Counted from the stretch's first letter, positions 8,194 to 16,497 are shown. The stretch is DNA of 30,489 nt from Salinarimonas sp051117315 (GCA_051117315.1 JBNPEA010000085.1:1-30489); one strand, 5' to 3'. The notes: generated by a model from the sequence alone, not told the origin. Numbers and translations: made by a program.

Positions 8194-10229
8194 GGCGCGC
8201 CACCGCCGGCGAGCAGCGCCCGCACGGCCGCGCGCAGGGCCGGCGGGTCGAACGGCTTGGCGATGAGCGGGACGTCCGGCGCGTCCGGCGCCGCGCTCAG
8301 GAGGTCGCCCGTCACGAAGGCGAGGCGCGCGGCGAGATCCGGGCGGCTCGCGCGCAGCCGCGCCAGGAGAGCCGGTCCGTCCATCATCGGCACGCGCAGG
8401 TCGCACAGGATCGCGTCGATCGGCTCGGTGGCCAGGCGCTCCAGTGCCTCGGCTCCGTCCGCGGCGAGGGCGACCGCGTGCCCGTCGCGGCGCAGGATGT
8501 CGGCGATGACCTCGCCGACCTCGGGCTCGTCGTCCACGACGAGCACCCGCCGGCCTGTGTGTCGACGCGGCCCCGCCTGGGCCGGCGCGCCCCCGCCCTG
8601 CGCCGCCGCGGCGACGCCCGCCTCCGCCGCCGACAGCGTCAGCCGGAACTGCGCGCCGGGGCCGTCCGGCAGGAGATCGAGGGCGCCGCCGTGCGCCTGC
8701 GCGATGCCCTGGCTGACGCTCAGCCCAACGCCGGTGCCGATCCCCACGGGCTTCGTCGTGAAGAAGGGGTCGAACACCCGCGAGCGGATCTCGGCCCCCA
8801 CCCCCGGCCCGTTGTCGCGAACCTCGCAGACCACGTCCATGCCGCGGTCCAGGGTCTCGACGACGATGCGCCGCTCGCCGTCGACCGCGCGCAGCGCATG
8901 CTCGGCGTTGACGAGCAGGTTGACGAGGATCTGCACCAGCTGGTCGCCGTCGACGAGCGCCGGGCGCGTCGCGCGAAATCGCGTCTCGAGCGCGATTCCC
9001 GAGGAGCCGAGCGCGTAGGAGGTCGCGTCGACGGCGGATGCGACCGCGTCCTCGAAGCGCTGGGGCGCCGTGCCTGTCGGGCCCTGGCGGGCGATGGCCA
9101 GGAACGAGCGCGAGATCCGGGCGCAGCGCTCGGCCTGCTCGCGCAGGCGGCGCAGCTGGTCGGTGATCGCGGGATCGGTGACGTCCTCCGCCAGCATCGC
9201 TGCGCGGGCGACGACGACGGACAGGGGATTGTTGAGCTCGTGCGCCACGCCCGCCAGAAGCGAGCCCAGCGCGCTCATCTTCTCCGAGCGGTAGAGCGCC
9301 TCGCGCTGGCGGGCGAGCTCGCGCTCGGCGGCGCGGATGGCGGTGAGGTCGCGCACGAAGCCCGCGAACATCCGCCGCCGGTCCACCGAGATCTCCGTCA
9401 CCATCAGCTCGACGGGGAAGATCTCGCCGGTCGCGCGCCGCGCATCGGTCGAGACCCGAGTGCCGAGGATCCGCGGCGCGCCGCCCGAGAGATAACGGCT
9501 GATGCCGCCGTGGTGGGCCGCGCGCAGGTGCTCGGGCGTGATCGTGTCGGCGATCGGAGCACCGATCGCCTCCTCCCGCGGCAGGCCGAACATCGCCTCC
9601 GCCGCCGGGTTGAACTCGAGCGCGCAGCCGTCCTCGTCGATCACGATGATCCCGTCGGGCGCGCTCTCGAGCAGCGCCGTGCGCGTCGCCGCGACGGCGG
9701 CGTGGCCGCTCGTCTGCGCCTCCAGGATCGCGCCCAGGTGCGCGACCACCGTCTCGAGCACGGCGCGCTCGTCGTCGGTCCAGGCGCGCTCGCGGGTGCA
9801 GTCGTCGAGCCCCAGGTGCCCCCACCACACTCCGCCCACCATCACCGGAGCCGAGACGAAGGAGACGATGCGCTGGTGGGCGAAGTCCTGCGCGAGATAC
9901 CCCGTCAGGTCGCGGGTGTGGCCCTGGATCAGGAGCCCGCGCCGGCGCCGCGCCGCCCAGTCGCGGAAGATCGGGTCGTCCTCGGGGATGCGCTCGTCGA
10001 CGTTGCGCGGATCGTCGGCGAGGGGCGCGAGCCCGGGGGAAGCCCAGTCGGCGAGGCAGGTCTGCCCGAGCCCTCCGGCGACCTCGTGGACGCGAAACAG
10101 GAAGACGCGATCGACGGCGAGCCCCTCGCCCAGGAGGCGCAGCGCCTCCGGCAGGCCGGCGCGCCAGCCGGGCCCGATCCGCAGGGCGCCGAAGACGTCG
10201 GCGAGGAGGCGCGGACCCGGCGCGCTCAT
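8136..10229 (-). CDS. hybrid sensor histidine kinase (GAF-PAS-HisKA-HATPase-receiver)
   Basis: A 697-residue protein with no predicted membrane segment. In order: a GAF-like domain (about 20-172, with VRGL-type GLLIQGHTR and APVMVGGVWWGHLGL), a PAS domain (about 183-300, TALLESAPDGIIVIDEDG), a dimerisation/phosphoacceptor domain with His330 in GVAHELNNP, an ATPase domain (N-box VNLLVNAEHAL, G1 DNGPGVG, G2 GTGVGLS) and a C-terminal receiver (about 560-675) with Asp610 and Lys658. It should therefore autophosphorylate and relay internally. Its ATG overlaps the stop of the response regulator gene upstream (ATGA), so the two are co-transcribed and coupled. The final 19 codons overlap the globin gene on the other strand. 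The cytosolic GAF-PAS input suggests a soluble or redox cue; the ligand is unknown. Confidence 0.95.
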   Translation of the reverse strand: MSAPGPRLLADVFGALRIGPGWRAGLPEALRLLGEGLAVDRVFLFRVHEVAGGLGQTCLADWASPGLAPLADDPRNVDERIPEDDPIFRDWAARRRRGLLIQGHTRDLTGYLAQDFAHQRIVSFVSAPVMVGGVWWGHLGLDDCTRERAWTDDERAVLETVVAHLGAILEAQTSGHAAVAATRTALLESAPDGIIVIDEDGCALEFNPAAEAMFGLPREEAIGAPIADTITPEHLRAAHHGGISRYLSGGAPRILGTRVSTDARRATGEIFPVELMVTEISVDRRRMFAGFVRDLTAIRAAERELARQREALYRSEKMSALGSLLAGVAHELNNPLSVVVARAAMLAEDVTDPAITDQLRRLREQAERCARISRSFLAIARQGPTGTAPQRFEDAVASAVDATSYALGSSGIALETRFRATRPALVDGDQLVQILVNLLVNAEHALRAVDGERRIVVETLDRGMDVVCEVRDNGPGVGAEIRSRVFDPFFTTKPVGIGTGVGLSVSQGIAQAHGGALDLLPDGPGAQFRLTLSAAEAGVAAAAQGGGAPAQAGPRRHTGRRVLVVDDEPEVGEVIADILRRDGHAVALAADGAEALERLATEPIDAILCDLRVPMMDGPALLARLRASRPDLAARLAFVTGDLLSAAPDAPDVPLIAKPFDPPALRAAVRALLAGGGAPHAARASSAAAIITPDRSL

Positions 10230-10954
10230 CGCTCCCTCCGCGCGCCGCCGGGCACGAAGACGTATCCCGCACCGCGGACGGTCTTGAGGATTTCCGGCTT
10301 TGCCGGATCCTCCTCCAGCTTGCGCCGCAGTCGCATGATGCGCAGGTCGATCGAGCGATCGAACGGCTCCATGTCGCGGCTGTGGGCGAGATCGAGCAGC
10401 TGGTCGCGGGTGAGGACGCGGTTCGGCCGCTCGACGAAGGTGCGCAGCAGGTCGAACTCCATGGCGGTGAGCGGCACGTCGACGCCGTCGAGGGTCAGGA
10501 GGCGGCGGGTGTCGAGGTTGAGCACGTGCCGCCCGAGCCGTATCTCCGCCCCCATGGCGCCGGTCGCCGGCTCCGCGCCGGCCTCCGTGATACGGCGCAG
10601 GACGGCGCGCACGCGGGCGAGGAGCTCGCGCGGCTCGAAGGGCTTGGTCAGGTAGTCGTCCGCACCGGATTCCAGCCCCGAGACCCGGTCGACCATGTCC
10701 GCCATCGCCGTCAGCATGACGATGCCGATGGGAGGCAGCCGCCGCAGCTCGCGCGCCAGCGTGATGCCGTCCTCGCCGGGCATGATCATGTCGAGGATGA
10801 CGAGGTGCACCGGCCGCTCGGCCAGGATCGCGCGCATGGTGGTTCCGCTCTCGGCGGTGCTCACGGCATAGCCCTTTCCCGTGAGGTACTCGCGCAGAAC
10901 CTCGCGGATCTCGGCCTCGTCGTCCACGACCAGGATGTGGGGCACGCCGCTCAT
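10226..10954 (-). CDS. OmpR/PhoB-family response regulator
   Basis: A 242-residue two-domain regulator. The receiver domain starts HILVVDDEAEIREVL, with phosphoacceptor Asp55 in LVILDMIMPGEDG, the switch region LTAMAD and Lys104 in YLTKPFEP. The C-terminal winged helix (about 130-238) contains the family segment FDLLRTFVERPNRVLTRDQLL and ends with the VRGAGYVF wing. The start at 10954 is fixed by GGAGG five bases upstream; the longer frame upstream is intergenic. It is the first gene of a two-gene operon with the hybrid kinase and is its likely output partner. A divergent ECF sigma gene starts 265 bases away. Confidence 0.97.
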   Translation of the reverse strand: MSGVPHILVVDDEAEIREVLREYLTGKGYAVSTAESGTTMRAILAERPVHLVILDMIMPGEDGITLARELRRLPPIGIVMLTAMADMVDRVSGLESGADDYLTKPFEPRELLARVRAVLRRITEAGAEPATGAMGAEIRLGRHVLNLDTRRLLTLDGVDVPLTAMEFDLLRTFVERPNRVLTRDQLLDLAHSRDMEPFDRSIDLRIMRLRRKLEEDPAKPEILKTVRGAGYVFVPGGARRER

Positions 10955-10994
10955 CGGGGCCTCCTCGCGCGGGCCGCCCCCGAGCGCTAGGAAA

Positions 10995-11024
10995 ACAGTG
11001 ATGCCCTCTGCCCCGCATGTAAAG
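10995..11024 (-). promoter_or_regulatory. weak promoter candidate for the response regulator/kinase operon
   Basis: On the minus strand TTTACA (11024-11019) is followed after 18 bases by CACTGT (11000-10995). The -35 is good, the -10 poor, so this is tentative. It is 40 bases before the operon start, in the most AT-rich part of this gap. Confidence 0.25.
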
Positions 11025-11219
11025 CGGCGCCCTCCGTCGTGGAACGACGACCCCAGCACGATCCCGGCATGCCGCGCCGGGTGCGAGGCGCTGCCGCGCT
11101 GAAACGTTGGAAACGATCCCGTCCCGCTCGCGCCACGGCGGTGCAACCGGCTCGCCCCACGGTCGACGGCGTCGATCCCGCATCCGGCGCGGACCGACCC
11201 GGACGAAGGCGCGACGACG

Positions 11220-11786
11220 ATGACCGATCATCTCGACCGCGAGGATCTCGCGGCTCTCGCCCGCGGCGACGAGCGTGCGCTGTGCGACCTGCACCGGCGG
11301 CACGCCACCAAGGTGTTCCGCTTCGTGCTGGGGCTCATGCGCGACGAGGCGGCGGCGGAGGACGTCCTCAACGAGGCCTTCATCGAGCTCTGGCGCCGCG
11401 CCGGGGCGTTCCGCGGCGATTCGGCCGTTGCGACGTGGCTGTTGAGCATCGCCCGCAACAAGGCGATCGACCGCCTGCGCAAGCGCCGCGAGGCCCCCCT
11501 CGACGAGGAGGCCGCCGCCGTGATCGCCGACGAGAGCGACACCCCCGAGGAGAGCCTGCTGCGCTCCGATCGTGCCGCCCAGGTCCGCCGGCAGATCGCC
11601 CGCCTGTCGCCGATCCACCGGGAGATCATCGAGCTCGTCTACTACCAGGAGCAGTCTGTGGCGCAGGCTGCCCGCCTCGTCGGCGTGCCCGAGGGCACCG
11701 TCAAGACGCGCATGTTCGCGGCCCGCAAGCAGCTCGCCCGCCTTCTCGCCGAGTCCGGGCTCGACGAGTCGCTCGCGACATCGTGA
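11220..11786 (+). CDS. ECF-type RNA polymerase sigma factor
   Basis: A 188-residue sigma-70 family protein with only regions 2 and 4, hence of the extracytoplasmic function type. Region 2 spans about residues 24-95 (AAEDVLNEAFIELWRRAGAF, then ATWLLSIARNKAIDRLRKRR, the -10 recognition helix). Region 4 spans about 130-182 with the helix-turn-helix SVAQAARLVGVPEGTVKTRM. No zinc-finger anti-sigma gene of the usual kind follows: the next gene downstream is convergent and starts 11 bases later. Its control is thus not obvious from the neighbourhood. The start codon ATG lacks a strong ribosome site (GAAGG about 12 bases upstream). Confidence 0.95.
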   Translation: MTDHLDREDLAALARGDERALCDLHRRHATKVFRFVLGLMRDEAAAEDVLNEAFIELWRRAGAFRGDSAVATWLLSIARNKAIDRLRKRREAPLDEEAAAVIADESDTPEESLLRSDRAAQVRRQIARLSPIHREIIELVYYQEQSVAQAARLVGVPEGTVKTRMFAARKQLARLLAESGLDESLATS

Positions 11787-11797
11787 CTGCGGCCGGC

Positions 11798-13081
11798 TCA
11801 GCCCGCGAGCCGCGCCCGCACCGCACGCCCCGCGGCGAGGCCGGTCTCGTAGGCGCCGTGCGCCGTGGAGAAGTCCCGCGCCGAGGTCGCCTCGCCGGCG
11901 AAGTGGATGCGCTCGTCGACCGGCATCGCCAGTGCGCCGCGGTCGCCGGCGTGGCCCGGCAGGGCGCAGGAATAGGAGCCGTGCACGAAGGGCTCGGCCA
12001 GCCAGTCGCTCGCCGCGAGCGGGTGGACCGTGCGGCGCACGCCCGAGCCGAGGATCCCCGCGAGCTCGTCCAGCGCGAAGGCCGCGAGCGCGCCCTCCCC
12101 GGCCCGCGAGAGATCGCGGGCGAGGCGCCCGCCGACGAACACCTCGATCAGCGGCGCGCCCAGCGGGCGCAGCAGGTAGGAGCCGGTGCGGGCGTCGTCG
12201 AGCCGGCCGAAGACGTGGCCGTTCGGCGCGAAGGCCTCGGGCTCGTCGAGCGCCAGGTAGAGCTTGTCCGCGAGCCCGAGCGGCAGGCCGGCGGCGGCGA
12301 CCTCCTTCTCCGGCAGCGGCGGGTCGAAGCGGATGCCGCGCCGGGCCAGCACCGCCGTCGAGACCGTGACGATCACGGCACGCGCCGAGAGCCCGCCCTT
12401 CGCGGTCTCGAGCCGGATGCGGCGCGAGCCGTGGTCGATGCGCGTCACCGGGCAGTCGAGCACCACGGGCGCGCCGGCGCCGAAGGCGGCGATCAGCGCG
12501 CCGTAGCCTTCGCGGACCCGCCAGTTCTCGCCCGTGTCCGCCTGCGCGTAGGCGGCGTAGTCGAAGGTCGAGACGCCGTCGAGCTCGACGCCGCTGACAT
12601 AGGTCGAGATCGCGTCGAGCAGCGGGTTGAAGCGGCCGCCGGGCGGCAGGAAGGCGCTCGCCGGCAGGTCGACGCGCCGACGGGCGCCGGCGAGGGCGGC
12701 GGCCTCGAAGTCCTCCCAGGCCGCGTCGAAGGCCGCCTGGTCGCGCGCGTCGAACCCCTCGCCCTCCGTCTGCTCGCCCCAGCGCGGCGGCGTGCGGTCC
12801 ACCGTGAAGCCGAGCGCGCCGGCGATCCGCGTGAAGGGGTTTCGATCGGCCGAGTGCAGCCAGCCGCAGCCGAGGTCGATCGGGTGGTTCTCGTCGGCAG
12901 CGCCACGGGCGATCGTTCGCATGGCCGTGTGCGCCCGCCCGCCGACGCGCGGCCCGGCCTCGAGCACCAGCACCTCGAGGGGCGCGCCCGCGAGCGCGGA
13001 CGCGGCGGCGAGCCCCGCGGCCCCGGCCCCGACGATGGCGACATCGATCTCCCGCACGCGGTCCTCCGTCCGAGCGCGCAT
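11798..13081 (-). CDS. FAD-dependent flavin monoamine oxidase family protein
   Basis: A 427-residue flavoenzyme. The N-terminal dinucleotide-binding motif IVGAGAAGLAAASAL (about 16-30) is followed by the acidic end VLEAGPRVGGRAHT, and the C-terminal FAD contact HFAGEATSARDFSTAHGAYETG places it with amine oxidases of the monoamine/polyamine oxidase group, which deaminate amines with oxygen and release hydrogen peroxide. The substrate cannot be told. No export signal precedes the Rossmann fold. The start at 13081 has AGGTGAGAG just upstream. It is convergent with the ECF sigma gene, 11 bases end to end. Confidence 0.92.
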   Translation of the reverse strand: MRARTEDRVREIDVAIVGAGAAGLAAASALAGAPLEVLVLEAGPRVGGRAHTAMRTIARGAADENHPIDLGCGWLHSADRNPFTRIAGALGFTVDRTPPRWGEQTEGEGFDARDQAAFDAAWEDFEAAALAGARRRVDLPASAFLPPGGRFNPLLDAISTYVSGVELDGVSTFDYAAYAQADTGENWRVREGYGALIAAFGAGAPVVLDCPVTRIDHGSRRIRLETAKGGLSARAVIVTVSTAVLARRGIRFDPPLPEKEVAAAGLPLGLADKLYLALDEPEAFAPNGHVFGRLDDARTGSYLLRPLGAPLIEVFVGGRLARDLSRAGEGALAAFALDELAGILGSGVRRTVHPLAASDWLAEPFVHGSYSCALPGHAGDRGALAMPVDERIHFAGEATSARDFSTAHGAYETGLAAGRAVRARLAG

Positions 13082-13378
13082 ACGTCTCTCACCTAGCAGC
13101 ACACCCGCGCGGGGGAAAGCGCCCGCGCAAATCGCCGACGCCGCCCCGCCCTGCCTTGCGCGACGGGTGCGTGGCCGTGCCGCGTGCCCGCACACGAGGT
13201 TTCGCGCGCCGACCCACCGGTCTCGTCCCGTGATCCCGCGGCCAGCGGCGCGATGGGCGAATCCTCGCGCGGGCCGCCGGCCGCGGGTCAGCAGTCCAAC
13301 GCATCCGCGAAACCGAGCGGACCTGCGCCGCGTTACGCCCCTCGGTGAGGCGAGCGGTCGGCATGCAGAGGCGTGCGC

Positions 13379-13393
13379 TGGCCGCTTTCTTGC
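13379..13393 (+). promoter_or_regulatory. sigma-54-like -24/-12 element before otsA
   Basis: TGGC, seven bases, TTGC: both invariant blocks of the RpoN consensus at the exact spacing, giving GG and GC ten bases apart. It would start transcription near 13405, about 85 bases before otsA. Chance occurrence is possible. Confidence 0.35.
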
Positions 13394-13418
13394 CTCCGGG
13401 CCGTAGATTTCGGATAAG
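13390..13418 (+). promoter_or_regulatory. alternative sigma-70-type promoter before otsA
   Basis: TTGCCT (13390-13395) and GATAAG (13413-13418) with a 17-base spacer, each matching the consensus at four of six positions. It overlaps the sigma-54-like element, so at most one is likely to be the main promoter. Confidence 0.35.
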
Positions 13419-13473
13419 CCCGGACGAGGGCCTCGCCGCATCGCCGCGGGCGAAGGCGACGGACCGGCTCGCC

Positions 13474-13481
13474 GAGGGGGA
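13474..13481 (+). promoter_or_regulatory. ribosome binding site that favours a TTG start for otsA
   Basis: GAGGGGGA ends eight bases before TTG 13490 but 17 bases before the first ATG (13499). Spacing favours the TTG. Confidence 0.55.
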
Positions 13482-13489
13482 CTTTCCGT

Positions 13490-15748
13490 TTGCGCACCAT
13501 GATCCGCTATGGCGGTCTCGCCGTCCTGATCGCGGCGCTCGTCATCGTCATCCTCCTGCCCTTCGCCACGTCCTTCGTCGAGAGCTGGTCGCGGCGCGAC
13601 GTCGACCTGCGCTCGCAGCTCGTCTTCAATGCGGCGCGCGAGCAGATCGAGGACCTCTGGGCCAGCGGCGACGCCGACGCGCTCGAGTCGCTCTTCGGAC
13701 GCATCGCCACGGACGCGCGCATCGCGGCCATCGGGCTGTGCGAGGACGGGGCGCTGACGCTCGCGACCCGCGACATGCCCGAGGGCTTCGGCTGCGACGC
13801 GGCGCCGGCGGACGCGGCCGCCGGGCCGCGTCCGGTCACGCTCGACGGCGAGACGGCGCTCGTCACCGCCCACCTGCTCTCCGCCCCGGGCGAGGGCGAC
13901 GCCCGCCTCGTCGTGCTGCACGATCTCGCCTTCATCGAGGAGCGCGCCGGCGAGACGCGCATGGCGCTGATCCTCGGCCTCGTCGGCGTCGGCTTCGGCG
14001 GCGCGGCGCTGGCCTCGGCCCTCTCGATCATCGTCCTCACGCGCTGGCGCCATTCCGTGCGCCAGGCGATCGAGGACGTGCGCGAGGGCCGCACCGACGG
14101 CGACGGCCCGTCGGGCACCGAGATCGCCGAGGAGATCAAGGGCGCGCTCGGCGAGCTCGAGCTCGCCCGGCGGCAGATCGACACGGTGCACACCGTCTGG
14201 AACCCGGAGACGCTCCAGGTCGCGCTCGCCAACGAGCTTCCGGGCTCGGAGGTGATCGTGGTGTCGAACCGCGAGCCCTACATCCACAATCGCAAGGACG
14301 ACGGCACCGTGCAGGTGCAGCGGCCGGCCTCGGGCCTCGTCTCGGCGCTCGAGCCGGTGACCCGCGCCTGCGGCGGCACCTGGATCGCCCACGGCTCCGG
14401 CTCCGCCGACCGCGAGGCCGTCGACGAGCACGACCGTGTGGCGGTGCCGCCGGCCAACCCGTCCTACACGCTGCGGCGGCTCTGGCTCTCCGACGAGGAG
14501 CAGGACGGCTACTATTTCGGCTTCGCCAACGAGGGGCTCTGGCCGCTCTGCCACATCGCCTTCGTGCGACCTATCTTCCGCGAGAGCGACTGGCGCTTCT
14601 ACCGTTCGGTGAACGAGCGCTTCGCCGAGGCCGTGGTGGCGGAGGCCAAGCGTCCCGACCCGATCGTGCTCATCCAGGACTACCACCTCGCGCTCGCCCC
14701 GCGGATGATCCGCGACCGGCTGCCGAACGCCACCATCATCACCTTCTGGCACATTCCCTGGCCCAATTCCGAGACCTTCGGGATCTGCCCCTGGAAGGAG
14801 GAGATCATCGACGGGCTGCTCGGCTCCTCGATCCTGGGCTTCCATACGCAGTTCCACTGCAACAACTTCATCGAGACGGTCGACCGCATCATGGAGAGCC
14901 GCATCGATCGCGAGAGCGACTCGATCTCGCTCGCGGGGCACGAGACCTTCGTGCGGCCCTACCCGATCTCGATCGACTGGCCGCCGGCGGCGCTGGAGGG
15001 CCAGGCGCCGGTGCCCGAGACGCGCCGGACCGTGCGCGAGCGGCTCGGGCTCGCCGAGGACATCAAGCTCGGCGTCGGCATCGAGCGCTTCGACTACACC
15101 AAGGGCATCCTCGACCGCATGCGCGGCGTCGACGCCTTCCTCGAGACCTTCCCGGACTGGAAGGGGCGCTTCTGCTTCGCCCAGGTGGCGGCGCCGACGC
15201 GAGCCAAGCTGGCGAGCTACCGCAACCTGCAGGCGGAGGCGGAGGAGCTCGCCGCCGCGATCAACGCCCGCCACGGCGGCGACGGCTGGGAGCCGATCAA
15301 GCTCCTCGCCCGCCACCACGAGCCCGACGAGGTGTTCGAGCTCTTCCGCGCATCCGACCTGTGCATCGTCTCCTCGCTGCACGACGGGATGAACCTCGTC
15401 GCCAAGGAGTTCGTCGCCGCCCGGGACGACGAGCAGGGCGTGCTCGTGCTCTCGGCCTTCGCCGGCGCCTCGCGCGAGCTCTCGGAGGCGCTGATCGTCA
15501 ACCCGTACGACGCCTACGAGATGGGCCGCGTGATCCAGCGCGCGCTGACGATGGACGCCTCCGAGCAGCGCGAGCGCATGAAGGTGATGCGCGAGCAGGT
15601 GGAGGCGCGTAACGTCTATCGCTGGGCGGGGCAGATGCTGCTCGACGCCGCGCGCCTGCGCAAGAAGGAGCGCATCATGCGCCTGATCAACGCCAAGGAG
15701 CGCCGGCACGCCCAACCGACGGAGCGCAGGAGGAAGCCGGCCGCATGA
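13490..15748 (+). CDS. otsA: trehalose-6-phosphate synthase with membrane-anchored sensor-like N-terminus
   Basis: A 752-residue protein. The C-terminal two-thirds (about 253-735) is a GT20 glycosyltransferase that joins UDP-glucose and glucose-6-phosphate: it has VIVVSNREPYI, the HIPWPNSETF segment, IERFDYTKGILDR (Arg and Lys for the donor phosphates) and SLHDGMNLVAKEFV (donor-binding acidic residue). Before it comes a first membrane helix (about 8-27), an extracytoplasmic region of about 130 residues with two cysteines (84 and 102), a second helix (about 157-184) and a HAMP-like linker (about 185-235). Ordinary OtsA proteins are about 450-500 residues and soluble. The TTG at 13490 is preferred over ATG 13499 because of ribosome-site spacing; the difference is three residues. 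It overlaps otsB by four bases. Confidence 0.93.
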   Translation: MRTMIRYGGLAVLIAALVIVILLPFATSFVESWSRRDVDLRSQLVFNAAREQIEDLWASGDADALESLFGRIATDARIAAIGLCEDGALTLATRDMPEGFGCDAAPADAAAGPRPVTLDGETALVTAHLLSAPGEGDARLVVLHDLAFIEERAGETRMALILGLVGVGFGGAALASALSIIVLTRWRHSVRQAIEDVREGRTDGDGPSGTEIAEEIKGALGELELARRQIDTVHTVWNPETLQVALANELPGSEVIVVSNREPYIHNRKDDGTVQVQRPASGLVSALEPVTRACGGTWIAHGSGSADREAVDEHDRVAVPPANPSYTLRRLWLSDEEQDGYYFGFANEGLWPLCHIAFVRPIFRESDWRFYRSVNERFAEAVVAEAKRPDPIVLIQDYHLALAPRMIRDRLPNATIITFWHIPWPNSETFGICPWKEEIIDGLLGSSILGFHTQFHCNNFIETVDRIMESRIDRESDSISLAGHETFVRPYPISIDWPPAALEGQAPVPETRRTVRERLGLAEDIKLGVGIERFDYTKGILDRMRGVDAFLETFPDWKGRFCFAQVAAPTRAKLASYRNLQAEAEELAAAINARHGGDGWEPIKLLARHHEPDEVFELFRASDLCIVSSLHDGMNLVAKEFVAARDDEQGVLVLSAFAGASRELSEALIVNPYDAYEMGRVIQRALTMDASEQRERMKVMREQVEARNVYRWAGQMLLDAARLRKKERIMRLINAKERRHAQPTERRRKPAA

Positions 15749-16497
15749 CCGATATCGACCGATACGCCCTGTTCCTGGATTTCGACGGCACCCTCGTCGA
15801 GATCGTCGACCGCCCCGACGCCGTCGCCGTCGCGCCCCGCGTACCGAGCACGCTCACGCGCCTCTCCGGCGCGCTCGACGGCGCGCTCGCCATCGTCTCG
15901 GGACGGCCGATCGCGTTCCTCGACGCCAAGCTCGCACCCTTCACGGGGGACGCCGCCGGCCTGCACGGGGTCGAGCGCCGCCTCGCCGGCGTGCTGCACC
16001 CCTGCCGGCCGGAGGAGCATCCCGCGCTGCGGCGCGGCATCGAGTCGCTGCACGCGGCGCTCGACGCGGTGGAGAACGTCATCATCGAGGACAAGGGCTG
16101 CTCGGTCGCCGTGCACTGGCGCATGGCGCCGGCGCAGGAGGGCCGCGCCAAGGACCTCGTCGAGGATCTCGCCGCCCGGCTCGGGGCGGACTACCGCATC
16201 CAGCACGGCAAGATGGTCGCCGAGATCCTGCCTGCGCTCTCCGGCAAGGGACCGATCATCGCGCGCTTCATGGAGGAGGCGCCCTATGCGGGGCGCACCC
16301 CGGTCTTCATCGGCGACGACCTCACCGACGAGAACGGCTTCGCCACGGTGAACGGCCTCGGCGGCGTCGCCGTGCGCATCGGCGACGGCGAGACCTGCGC
16401 GCGCTATCGCCTGGCCACGGTCGAGGCGCTCTACGCCGCCCTCGGGCGCTGGGCGGACGCCGGCGGGGTGGACTTCGCGGGCGTGCCGGAGGCGTGA
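15745..16497 (+). CDS. otsB: trehalose-6-phosphate phosphatase
   Basis: A 250-residue HAD-superfamily phosphatase that removes phosphate from trehalose-6-phosphate. Motif I is LDFDGTLVEI with nucleophile Asp12 and general acid Asp14, and the magnesium motif is GDDLTDENGF near residue 190. The length is usual. The ATG lies inside the otsA stop (ATGA), so the pair is translationally coupled and makes trehalose in two steps, typically for osmotic, desiccation or heat protection. No clear terminator follows in the 72 bases before the convergent chemoreceptor gene. Confidence 0.97.
   Translation: MTDIDRYALFLDFDGTLVEIVDRPDAVAVAPRVPSTLTRLSGALDGALAIVSGRPIAFLDAKLAPFTGDAAGLHGVERRLAGVLHPCRPEEHPALRRGIESLHAALDAVENVIIEDKGCSVAVHWRMAPAQEGRAKDLVEDLAARLGADYRIQHGKMVAEILPALSGKGPIIARFMEEAPYAGRTPVFIGDDLTDENGFATVNGLGGVAVRIGDGETCARYRLATVEALYAALGRWADAGGVDFAGVPEA

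Larger units (their letters stand above)
13082..13489. other. 408-base intergenic region between the amine oxidase and otsA genes
   Basis: Both flanking genes are transcribed away from this stretch. A seven-base-stem hairpin (13107-13128) lies close to the amine oxidase start. The otsA side has overlapping promoter candidates at 13379-13418. Open frames on either strand are composition artefacts without family features. I see no RNA gene or repeat. Confidence 0.6.

Noticed and set aside
7683..10655. A 990-codon plus-strand frame
   Set aside because: Antisense shadow of the kinase and response regulator; composition dominated by Arg, Ala and Gly without recognisable domains.
8136..11618. A 1160-codon minus-strand frame upstream of the sensor kinase
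   Set aside because: The part above 10229 is out of frame with the response regulator gene that occupies it, and the kinase start overlaps the regulator stop.
13089..13364. 91-codon minus-strand frame in the gap before otsA
   Set aside because: Arg/Pro/Ala-rich sequence typical of chance frames, no ribosome site, and it would cover the promoter side of the amine oxidase gene.
11798..15715. A 1305-codon open frame on the minus strand covering the amine oxidase and the antisense of otsA
   Set aside because: Only its last third (from 13081) is a gene. The rest mirrors otsA codon structure in GC-rich DNA and has no family features.
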